A stretch of 22,271 nucleotides of DNA from NCBI GenBank assembly GCA_020846515.1, contig JADLDX010000074.1, positions 1 to 22,271 on the forward strand, given 5' to 3'. Every line of letters starts with the position of its first letter. Positions within the stretch are counted from its first letter, which is position 1. This DNA is from Pirellulaceae bacterium. GTDB taxonomy: Bacteria; Planctomycetota; Planctomycetia; Pirellulales; Pirellulaceae. The position numbers and the translations under genes were made by a program. The notes below the pieces were generated by a model. That model saw nothing but the letters and a program-made list of their open reading frames with translations, was not told the DNA's origin and did no database searches. Shown in pieces: positions 14,470 through 21,308 of this stretch.

Positions 14470-15748
14470 TCCACAGGTATCTTCTGTTCCGGAGTCGGCG
14501 CAGTTCCGCAATGGGCTGGTGTTCATGCTAGCGACTTCACTGACCTATCTGATTGCCCCAGTGACTTACGTGGGTGTATTGCACGCCACGATCCTTGAGT
14601 CGCTGGATGCCAGTGACACAGTGGCCAATCTGCCGGAAGCGGTTTACCTGTGGGTAACGCCGATACCGCTGTTGATCGCCTGGTTCTGGCCATCACCCAA
14701 ACTGCTGCGACCCATGCTGACTTGGGCAATGTTTGTCAAAGGGGCTGCCGGAGCGATAGCGGCATTGGTCTTTGCGTTTGCGCCAAAGTCTTTCTGGATT
14801 CCAGTGCTGCTCATCCATCCAGGCATCATCGGAATTACGGGCGGAGTGCAACCGATGTGTCTCTGGGAGTTGATTGGTCGTGGGATGACTCCGAAAATGC
14901 GTGGACTCACGCTCGGTTGGACCTACGGAATCGGACCGCTTTTTGCCGTGCTAGGGTCCTGCGCATCACAGTTGATCCTGAAAGGCGATTTCCTGGGGAT
15001 GTTGAAAGTAACAGCGTTATCGCCCCCCTGGAGTTATGTACTCCTGTTCGGATTGTCTTGTCCAGCGATGTTGCTGTCGGTCGTTTTGGTGCAGATGGCG
15101 CAAGTGCCTCCACTGTCTGCTTCCGAATCGAATGTGAAGTCAGGCGTACGCTGGCACGAGATCCTGCAAGGACTACGAGCCTACTTTCTGAATCCTCTCA
15201 TCATGACTGCAGCCATTGGATTCTTGCTGACCTATGGTGGCAGCATGATCATGACGAATATGTCTCTGTATGCTCGTGAAACGTTGGGTGAAGCTCCAGA
15301 GAAATACGCTGGTATTCAACTTGCCCTACGCTTCGGATTCAAGTGCGTGATGGGCTTCGCATTAGGTTGGCTGGTCACCAGGATGCATGCCCGGGCGTCG
15401 ATGATGGCTACGACGCTGATCTGCATCGCTGGAATCGCCTGGGCTCTATTTGTACCGGGCAAATGGTATCTGCTTAGTTTCGGGCTGCTCGGCGGTGGCG
15501 AGTTGTTCTACGTCTATTATCTAAACTACATCGTCAGCTGTTCAAAACCTGAACGGATGCGTGAGAACACGGCCTACACCAATTTGATCACGGTCACCAT
15601 CGGTATCATGCCCATTCTTTTCGGACTGGTGTCTGATCGTTTCGGACTGCAAGCCAGTTTCGTATTCGCGATTACCATTCTGCTCATGGCTGTCATCCTC
15701 GTGCAGACACGCCTGCCGAAGCATCCCAGGGTCGCTGATGCGGACTGA
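14462..15748 (+). CDS. Major facilitator superfamily transporter
   Basis: This 428-residue polytopic inner-membrane protein has about 11-12 hydrophobic segments split by a polar middle loop near residues 220-240 (SASESNVKSGVRWHEILQGL), as in MFS proteins. The half-to-half layout and a loop with MRGLTLGW after the fourth or fifth helix also fit; I cannot assign a subfamily. ATG at 14462 overlaps the M81 stop in ATGAGTGA, with GGAG at 14452-14455 six bases upstream, so translational coupling is likely. An in-frame ATG at 14423 is rejected because it would run 47 bases into the M81 gene and has a polar leader. Placed with a sialidase-like hydrolase and a cytoplasmic peptidase, it most likely imports the product of the exported enzyme. 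Confidence 0.88.
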   Translation: MSDPQVSSVPESAQFRNGLVFMLATSLTYLIAPVTYVGVLHATILESLDASDTVANLPEAVYLWVTPIPLLIAWFWPSPKLLRPMLTWAMFVKGAAGAIAALVFAFAPKSFWIPVLLIHPGIIGITGGVQPMCLWELIGRGMTPKMRGLTLGWTYGIGPLFAVLGSCASQLILKGDFLGMLKVTALSPPWSYVLLFGLSCPAMLLSVVLVQMAQVPPLSASESNVKSGVRWHEILQGLRAYFLNPLIMTAAIGFLLTYGGSMIMTNMSLYARETLGEAPEKYAGIQLALRFGFKCVMGFALGWLVTRMHARASMMATTLICIAGIAWALFVPGKWYLLSFGLLGGGELFYVYYLNYIVSCSKPERMRENTAYTNLITVTIGIMPILFGLVSDRFGLQASFVFAITILLMAVILVQTRLPKHPRVADAD

Positions 15749-15765
15749 GCAGGCGAACCGCGTGA

Positions 15766-15957
15766 CTACACTAACTCGCGAATCGGCTCACGTCGGTCAA
15801 GCAGATATTGTGGGCGCCCAGTTTGATCGACGATTGTGGGATGATTGACATCAATACCCAGTTGATGATGGAGGGTTGCAAAGACGTCGTCGTAGTGAAT
15901 CGGTCGGTCTTGCGGTACTTCGCCGAATCGATTGGTTGAACCAATGACTTGCCCCAT
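15766..15957 (-). pseudogene. 3' stub of a DUF1501 gene
   Basis: The 63 residues read GQVIGSTNRFGEVPQDRP, then HYDDVFATLHHQLGID, then GRPQYLLDRREPIREL. This is the C-terminal signature of planctomycete DUF1501 (sulfatase-fold) proteins, which are usually well over 400 residues long. The reading frame ends in TAG at 15768-15766. Homology stops where the 107-bp repeat array begins (15961), so about 85% of the gene is missing and no start signal is present. The gene was probably truncated by insertion or recombination at the repeats. The frame is still intact, so the loss may be recent. Its usual DUF1549/DUF1553 partner is absent. Confidence 0.75.
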
Positions 15958-15960
15958 CGT

Positions 15961-16202
15961 GCCGAGTTGCGGAGCAACTCGGCTACTTGTAGAGGAATCG
16001 CTCCGCGACTCCTCAAATCGTCTTCTCCGACTCTGCTGGGTAAGGTTGATTGTTAATGACTGTATGCGCCGAGTTGCGGAGCAACTTGGCTACATGTGGA
16101 GGAATCGCTCCGCGACTCCTCAAATCGTCTTCCTCGAATCTGCTGTGTAAAGTTGATTGTTAATAACTGGATGCGCCGAGTTGCGGAGCAACTCGGCTAC
16201 TT
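15961..16202. repeat. 107-bp tandem repeat (2.3 copies) made of GGA/TCC-loop hairpins
   Basis: Full copies lie at 15961-16067 and 16068-16174 (10 differences, about 91% identical), with a partial copy from 16175 that ends at the next gene's stop codon. Each copy starts with a hairpin of 10-bp arms GCCGAGTTGC and GCAACTCGGC around GGA (15961-15983, 16068-16090, 16175-16197). The middle copy carries a G-T wobble instead of a full match. Each full copy has a second hairpin, arms GAGGAATCGC and GCGACTCCTC around TCC, one mismatch (15992-16014, 16099-16121). The layout resembles a bacterial interspersed mosaic element. It lies between convergent transcription units, where it may also stop transcription or protect mRNA ends. 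Confidence 0.85.
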
Positions 16203-17398
16203 CAGTCGCGTTGGGTCACCGGTTGCCAAAATCCGTGCATGGCACAGTGGCCAGCGGGGACGTTGGTGATTGGACGCGGATTCTTGCCGTCAGTGGTAGC
16301 GACATATAACTGCATCACGCCGCTACGATCGGAGCCGAACAAGATCGACTTGCCATCGGGCGAGACAGCCGGATGGTAGTGGCGAGTTCCGGGCTGCGAC
16401 TTGGTCAGTTGTGTGACTGTGCCATCGAGCTCGACGCGTATCAGTTCGATGCTGTCGCCAACTTTGGCGGTGAAAAACACCTGGCGACCATCGGTGGACC
16501 AAACCGGTACGTCGCTGCTCTCGCTGTGAAAGTCTGGGTGTGTCAGCCGCTCGACCACCCCGCGATAACCACCGCGATCGCCGAGTTTCTTCAGACCAGA
16601 ACCGTCCGGCTTAACGATATGCGGGTGACAGTCGTAGTGCTCACCGGAAACGAACAGTAGCCATTGCCCGTCCGGTGACCATGTCGGCACGAAATTGAAC
16701 GGGTTGCCGGTCTCTATCCGGCGTTTGTCGCTGCCGTCGGCGTTGGACACAAAGACTTGATAGTTCTCGTGGTAACTGATCCGCTTTCCATCCGGCGATG
16801 CCGAATAGCCGTAGGCAAATCCTCCACCAGAACCCGAGACGTCGCGTTTGTTGCGTCCGTCCAGATCCATCAGATATGGTTTGGAGATGCCGTTGATCAA
16901 GGGCGTAAAACCGTATCCACTGCCATCGGGCAAAAAGAACAGGCCGGTGTTATAGATGCTGACACGGTCGATGGCTGTCAAGTTCTTCACGGAGGCAGTA
17001 GACAGATCGCTTTTAGTCAGATCGAGAAGGCAAGTATCGACCAGCCAACCTTCGGTCATGCGGAATGTCCGGTGCTCCCGCTCCCACTTCGCATTTTCGG
17101 GCTTTTCCCACAAGCTCAGGACAACAGCCTGCCGGCCATCGGGCGACCAACCTCCGAATTGTGTCCACGAGTTTTCTTTCGTCGTCAGTGTCTCAGCCAG
17201 CACTTTGCGATCTGAACCATCTGCTCGCACTACACAGGCACGGTTGGTGACCCAGTTAAAAAATTGTCCGCCAGGGATGTCATTTCGTCCTTCTGTGTAG
17301 CCAATCAGCGGCAGCGCATCAGAGGCCAGTGACGAAGCTCCGCAGACCACGAGGATCAGAAGCACCGTACCGTTGCGAAGCGTGGAGTATATGTTCAT
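16202..17398 (-). CDS. Exported PD40/TolB-like beta-propeller protein
   Basis: This 398-residue protein has a signal peptide (about 1-26, ending SLASD). It then has five clear PD40 (WD40-like) units: WSPDGRQAVVLS (84-95), SASPDGKRISYH (199-210), WSPDGQWLLFVS (240-251), WSTDGRQVFFTA (300-311) and VSPDGKSILFGSDRSG (345-360). HYDCHPHIVKPDG (254-266), TRHYHPAVSPDG (338-349) and GHCAMH (383-388) are His-rich loops on the same propeller. They recall the metal-binding face of oligogalacturonate lyases (PL22), which is only a suggestion. Planctomycete proteins of this sort are often called TolB, but there is no TolB N-terminal domain and no Tol-Pal neighbour. Only a weak SD (AAAGAAG) precedes the ATG. 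It is divergent from the S9 peptidase gene, and its stop codon touches the repeat array. Confidence 0.82.
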   Translation of the reverse strand: MNIYSTLRNGTVLLILVVCGASSLASDALPLIGYTEGRNDIPGGQFFNWVTNRACVVRADGSDRKVLAETLTTKENSWTQFGGWSPDGRQAVVLSLWEKPENAKWEREHRTFRMTEGWLVDTCLLDLTKSDLSTASVKNLTAIDRVSIYNTGLFFLPDGSGYGFTPLINGISKPYLMDLDGRNKRDVSGSGGGFAYGYSASPDGKRISYHENYQVFVSNADGSDKRRIETGNPFNFVPTWSPDGQWLLFVSGEHYDCHPHIVKPDGSGLKKLGDRGGYRGVVERLTHPDFHSESSDVPVWSTDGRQVFFTAKVGDSIELIRVELDGTVTQLTKSQPGTRHYHPAVSPDGKSILFGSDRSGVMQLYVATTDGKNPRPITNVPAGHCAMHGFWQPVTQRD

Positions 17399-17453
17399 TT
17401 ATTGGCTTCTTTGAAATGCTGCGTGATGGAACTGAGTCCAGTGTCGTTGATCA

Positions 17454-17501
17454 CTCCGTGATCGAAACGTTTCGATCGCGGAGCGATCGACGACGATCGC
17501 T
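17454..17501. promoter_or_regulatory. Overlapping palindromes in a divergent promoter region
   Basis: GATCGAAAC and GTTTCGATC form a perfect 18-bp palindrome (17460-17477). It extends to 15-bp arms with one T/G mismatch (17454-17483). Overlapping it, TCGATCGC and GCGATCGA pair around GGA (17472-17490), and AGCGATCG pairs with CGATCGCT around ACGA (17482-17501), followed by GGATTTTT. These folds exclude one another. The central GAAACGTTTC resembles LacI-family operators, and the site lies 55 bases upstream of the PD40 gene on the divergent side. The last hairpin with its T-tract could end plus-strand transcription. Operator, terminator and mobile palindrome remain open. Confidence 0.5.
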
Positions 17502-17598
17502 GGATTTTTACATCAAATTTAAATACCCGAATCCCGAAGGGGACGTATCGACTTGTCGACGTGTTTACAATTGCATTCAACACAAAGGATCATTGAAT

Positions 17599-17636
17599 CT
17601 GGGGTTGGTCCACGACACAACCGGGGCGAACCCCAG
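17599..17636 (+). promoter_or_regulatory. Leader of S9 peptidase gene with two mutually exclusive folds
   Basis: Fold 1: GGTTGGTC (17603-17610) pairs with GAC-A-CAACC (17614-17622) around a CAC loop with one bulged A, and GGGG (17623-17626) pairs with CCCC (17631-17634) around CGAA. Fold 2: CTGGGGTT (17599-17606) pairs perfectly with AACCCCAG (17629-17636). The two cannot coexist. The segment ends 36 bases before the ATG at 17673. This resembles an attenuator or riboswitch-type switch, but no known riboswitch consensus is recognised and no T-run follows. Confidence 0.35.
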
Positions 17637-17672
17637 CACCCTTAAGAATCTAGCCAATCAGGCGCCCAATTT

Positions 17673-19763
17673 ATGAACTTTACCCGTGGAATCTATAGTC
17701 GTCTGGCGGCTTTGCTAGCGCTGGCGCTTTCATGTTTGAACTTCCCTGCGGCCGATGATGTGGCTGCACAAACTATCGACCATGACGCTAGTTGGCAGGT
17801 CGAGGCGGACATACGCCTCAAGGCGATCTATGATCGTGGTGAATTTCGCGCTAAGAACTACCGGCCAACGTGGCTAAACGACAGCTCGGGATTTGTCATC
17901 GAAGAAACGGATGCTGACACACAGAAGTTAACTCGATGGTTCCATAACGCTCGAACGGGTGAGCGACGAGTCTGGGGTGCGGATGAGAAACTTCCAGAAT
18001 CAAGCGATGTGCGTCAGTCGCAACACGGCACATATCGACTCGAAGCTCGAGACTCGAAACTCCTGTCGGTCGATCAAGCGACTCAAAAAGAGATTGTATT
18101 GGTTTCCAACGCACCGGAGCGGGATGTGAGTTATCGCAACGCTCGATGGAGCCCGAACGGCTCACGAGTTCTATTCATTGAGGCCGACTATACCGATGTG
18201 CGACACAGATCGGTGTTGATGCCCAGCGATCCGTCATACCCAGAGGTGCAGCAGCATCGCTTTGCCAGAGTGGGCGGAGAAATCGAGAAGCTGAGAATCG
18301 GAGTGGTAAATGCCAAGGGAGAGCAATTGAGTTGGCTACCCATCGAATGCCCCGAAGAAGGCATTTATTTGGGACAAGTCGAATGGGCTGGTAACTCCGA
18401 CGAAGTGCTCGTAGAAAAATTCAGTCGCTTTCGAAACAAACGTGATTTCCTGCTTGTCACCACCGACGGCCACGTCCAAACAATCTACTCTGAGACGAAC
18501 GACGCTTGGGTAGAGTCCAGTCAGGGCAAGAACTCTGGACTGGTGTGGATTCGAGGCGGCCAAGAGTTTGTCGTCGTCAGTGAGAAAGATGGCTGGCGAC
18601 ATGCTTATCGCTACTCTCGCGATGGTAAGTCTGAGAAGCTGTTGACGCGGGGTGCATACGACATCATTGATCGAGCAGTCATCGATGAGACCGACGGCTG
18701 GTATTACTTCTACGCCTCGCCGAAGGATGGGACGCAGAAATACTTGTTTCGCGTAGCGCTGGACGGCACCGGTGAGGCACAACGTATGTCACCCGAGAAT
18801 CAAATCGGTACGCATGGCTATCTGTTTTCACCCGATGCCAACTGGGCGATTCATACCTACTCAACATTGGACTCGCCGCCCGTACATGCGCTGATCGAAG
18901 TCGACACTCACCGGGTTGTCAGTGTGCTCGAAGACAATGACGACATCCGCCAGCGCATGCAGTCGATCGCTGCTCGTCCTACTGATTTTCTTAAGCTCGA
19001 TATTGGGAGCGATATCGAGCTCGATGCTTGGATGATCAAACCCAAGGATTTCGATGCAACCAAGAAGTATCCGCTATTCATCTATGTCTACGGTGAGCCT
19101 CATGCACAGACGGTGCTGAATGAATGGGGAGCGGCGCAGATCGATTTCCATCGTGTGGTCGCTGATCTGGGTTACGTCGTCGTTTCGATCGATAATCGAG
19201 GCACACCTGCTCCCAAGGGTGCCGCCTGGAGAAGATCCATTTTTGGAAGTCTCGGACCACTTTCGACGGAAGAGCAAGCCGCGGGTTTGAAAGCGCTCGC
19301 GAAACAGTGCCCGTTCATCGACCTGGCTCGTGTTGGCATCTGGGGTTGGAGCGGTGGGGGCTCCAATACGCTGAACGCCCTATTTCGCCAACCTGACGAT
19401 TACCATGTCGGGATTGCCGTTGTGCCTAAACCGCAGCCGCATCTTTATAACGCCTGGTTTCAGGAAATTTACATGCATCACCGCGGGGTCAATCCTGAAG
19501 GTTACCAGCGTTCCGCCCCCATTAACTTCGCGGAGGGGCTCAAAGGCAAGTTGTTGATCATGACGGGGTCAGGTGAGACCAACACGCATATTCAAATTAT
19601 CGAAGGCTTGGTAGATCGGCTGATCGCCTTGGGAAAACCGTTTGATTACATGGTCTACCCCAATCGCGATCATGGACTGCGAGAAGGTGATGGCACATTG
19701 GTGCACGTGCGAATGCGGATATTGAGGTATCTGCTGGAGAACCTGCCGTCAGGTCCGCGATGA
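17673..19763 (+). CDS. Secreted S9-family serine peptidase (DPP IV / prolyl oligopeptidase type)
   Basis: This 696-residue exopeptidase-like protein has a signal peptide (about 1-32), a DPP IV-type N-terminal propeller (about 60-440) and an alpha/beta hydrolase domain (about 455-696). YVYGEPHAQ (471-479) matches the oxyanion-hole Tyr region of the family. GWSGGG places the nucleophile at Ser560, and NRDHG places the His at 667. Where DPP IV has its catalytic Asp (TADDNVHFQ), this protein reads SGETNTHIQ, so the acid position is Glu635. Spacings Ser-75-Glu-32-His match DPP IV (78 and 32) closely, so Glu very likely takes the Asp role. Such enzymes remove dipeptides from peptide N termini. No good SD is visible (only AGGCG). 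It is divergent from the PD40 gene and followed by a repeat cluster. Confidence 0.92.
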   Translation: MNFTRGIYSRLAALLALALSCLNFPAADDVAAQTIDHDASWQVEADIRLKAIYDRGEFRAKNYRPTWLNDSSGFVIEETDADTQKLTRWFHNARTGERRVWGADEKLPESSDVRQSQHGTYRLEARDSKLLSVDQATQKEIVLVSNAPERDVSYRNARWSPNGSRVLFIEADYTDVRHRSVLMPSDPSYPEVQQHRFARVGGEIEKLRIGVVNAKGEQLSWLPIECPEEGIYLGQVEWAGNSDEVLVEKFSRFRNKRDFLLVTTDGHVQTIYSETNDAWVESSQGKNSGLVWIRGGQEFVVVSEKDGWRHAYRYSRDGKSEKLLTRGAYDIIDRAVIDETDGWYYFYASPKDGTQKYLFRVALDGTGEAQRMSPENQIGTHGYLFSPDANWAIHTYSTLDSPPVHALIEVDTHRVVSVLEDNDDIRQRMQSIAARPTDFLKLDIGSDIELDAWMIKPKDFDATKKYPLFIYVYGEPHAQTVLNEWGAAQIDFHRVVADLGYVVVSIDNRGTPAPKGAAWRRSIFGSLGPLSTEEQAAGLKALAKQCPFIDLARVGIWGWSGGGSNTLNALFRQPDDYHVGIAVVPKPQPHLYNAWFQEIYMHHRGVNPEGYQRSAPINFAEGLKGKLLIMTGSGETNTHIQIIEGLVDRLIALGKPFDYMVYPNRDHGLREGDGTLVHVRMRILRYLLENLPSGPR

Positions 19764-19771
19764 AGTCCCAC

Positions 19772-20040
19772 TCGTTTAACAGTTAGCCGCAGGCGTACTC
19801 GACATTCGTTTAACAGTCAGCCGCAGGCGTACTCGACATACCTCGGGCGTAGTCAATTTCGCGCAGGTGTATCCGATACCCCGGATGCAATTCGCGGTAT
19901 GGCTGTGAGTATACGCCAACTGGTGATTATGAAGGTGGCTGGGAGTGGCTAAACGAGTACGCCTGCGGCTGACTGTTAAACGAGGTATGCCTGCGGCTGA
20001 CTGTTAAACGAGGTACGCCTGCGGCTGACTGTTAAACGAG
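19772..20040. repeat. Inverted and tandem repeat cluster (30-bp core)
   Basis: Two direct copies (19772-19805 and 19806-19839, period 34) begin TCGTTTAACAGT and include GCCGCAGGCGTACTCG. After about 118 bp come three copies in the opposite orientation (19954-19983, 19981-20011, 20009-20040; period 27-28). The segment 19806-19835 is the exact reverse complement of 19954-19983 over 30 bp. Between the arms are weaker relatives of the unit (19840-19920). It lies between convergent genes, where a long stem could terminate both transcripts. It is not a CRISPR array: units abut without unique spacers and orientation flips. Confidence 0.85.
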
Positions 20041-20061
20041 TACGCTCATCAGAGTATGGTT

Positions 20062-21186
20062 TTAGGGAATCGGCATGACGGTCACCTGCAATGGTGCCAC
20101 CATACTTTGAGGACTGGTGACTGCGGTTACCTGCGTGGGCTGTCCAACAAAATGAAAATAGACGCTCAGCGTCCGGCACTTGGCAGACAGTCGAATACGA
20201 CCATCCCCACGCAGTTGAACTTGAGCCTCATCCAGCGAACTGCAGTCTGCAATGCCAAATGCCGCCACGCGTTGTGGATCGGCAAAGTGCCCGCATCCAT
20301 CAAAGAGCGGCGATGTCGCAAATAGAGAAGGTTGTTTATCTTTCTTCGTAGTTACAACCTGCCATAGGCTAGACTCTTTTCGAAGTTGGACGATGTCTTG
20401 CGGTCCTTGCGTTGTGCCATACAGCCAACTGCCGATGCCTAGGTCCCACGTCAATGTGTCTGCGGATAAGTGAAAGTGTCCATCGACCGATAGAGTGTCC
20501 ATCGCTTCTGCGCGTTGGGTCAATTTGACCCACGACTTGCTGCTGACATACTCCAAACGGACCTTGCCCATGTCGATTGTCACATTAAAGGGACCACGTT
20601 TGATAATTTTTGCTTCGGATGTTTGGGTTGAGATCGACACACCATCCATCGCGAGAAACTCTTCTTTGCCAAAGGTGATCGAGTCCAACAAAGGTTTACC
20701 ATCGCGGCGTATGCGGTGCTGAATGTACGGTGAAACGATCAGAATCGAGTCGTCCTCTTCCTTGACGGCGATTCCCTTCGGCAATGCTTGTCGCGGCCCA
20801 ACACCTGCTTCGACGTGAAACGTCTGCGACTCTTGTGGACCAAGTCCAGTTGTAAAATCGACATCGCAAGCGCGAATCGAACCATCGCTGCTATGCGACA
20901 AGGCGGTGAACTGCGCTGCGACCTCTTGGCCGTTGGCATTGAGCAGTCGCAGCTTATCGATCGACTTGACTGCGCCCTGGGAAAGCTCGATCGAGGCGGT
21001 GACGGGGTAACCAAATCGTCGCAGCCCGGCCGTCTCGGTGACTGTAAAGGTTTGCGACGAGGCCCATTCGGCAATGGTCAGGGCGAGCAGGATCGACAAG
21101 CATGCCACGCCATGTGAAGCAGATTGACAACGCGTCCGCCCAGATGGACATATAGTTGATGGATCAAGTAGTTTATTCGTGCGCAT
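20062..21186 (-). CDS. Secreted protein, possible RIFT-barrel domain of rhamnogalacturonan-lyase type
   Basis: This 374-residue protein has a long polar n-region, a hydrophobic stretch (about 28-40) and likely cleavage near ASSQT (43-47). The mature protein is beta-rich; GLRRFGYPVTASIEL followed by LRLLNANGQEVAAQ resembles the N-terminal RIFT-barrel domain of the PcRGLX/YetA exo-rhamnogalacturonan-lyase-like family. The larger alpha/alpha catalytic barrel of those enzymes is absent, so this may be a free-standing binding domain, or the resemblance may be superficial. The ATG at 21186 is backed by GGAG seven bases upstream. It lies 122 bp downstream of the membrane-protein gene on the same strand, with a possible promoter in between. 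Function unknown. Confidence 0.65.
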   Translation of the reverse strand: MRTNKLLDPSTICPSGRTRCQSASHGVACLSILLALTIAEWASSQTFTVTETAGLRRFGYPVTASIELSQGAVKSIDKLRLLNANGQEVAAQFTALSHSSDGSIRACDVDFTTGLGPQESQTFHVEAGVGPRQALPKGIAVKEEDDSILIVSPYIQHRIRRDGKPLLDSITFGKEEFLAMDGVSISTQTSEAKIIKRGPFNVTIDMGKVRLEYVSSKSWVKLTQRAEAMDTLSVDGHFHLSADTLTWDLGIGSWLYGTTQGPQDIVQLRKESSLWQVVTTKKDKQPSLFATSPLFDGCGHFADPQRVAAFGIADCSSLDEAQVQLRGDGRIRLSAKCRTLSVYFHFVGQPTQVTAVTSPQSMVAPLQVTVMPIP

Positions 21187-21254
21187 GCGTTTACTCCTGC
21201 TTGCCTAAAGCCATACTCGGGCTATCGATTAAATCCCTGGCGGATGTGTAATGG

Positions 21255-21265
21255 CGAATTGTAGC
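21255..21265 (-). promoter_or_regulatory. Possible -10 promoter element GCTACAATTCG
   Basis: On the minus strand this reads GCTACAATTCG, identical to 3609-3619, and ends 68 bases before the ATG at 21186, the same distance as for the gene at 3688. TACAAT fits a -10 box, but no good -35 box lies at 16-18 bases upstream. The support is the shared 11-mer and equal spacing. Confidence 0.35.
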
Positions 21266-21308
21266 AAACCTAGCTGGCTGGCTCGCTACGGTTCATCGTG
21301 CTTGGGCA

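Noticed and set aside
14650..15279. 209-codon frame inside the MFS gene
   Set aside because: Alternative-frame shadow; the translation is rich in Arg, Cys and Ser and lacks membrane segments, while the MFS frame is clearly coding.
17329..17676. Plus-strand frame of 115 codons spanning the divergent region
   Set aside because: It covers the start of the PD40 gene and the palindromes, runs just into the S9 start, and has no recognisable protein features.
19954..20040. CRISPR array from three 27-28 bp repeats
   Set aside because: Units are contiguous with no spacers, inverted copies lie nearby, and there are no cas genes.
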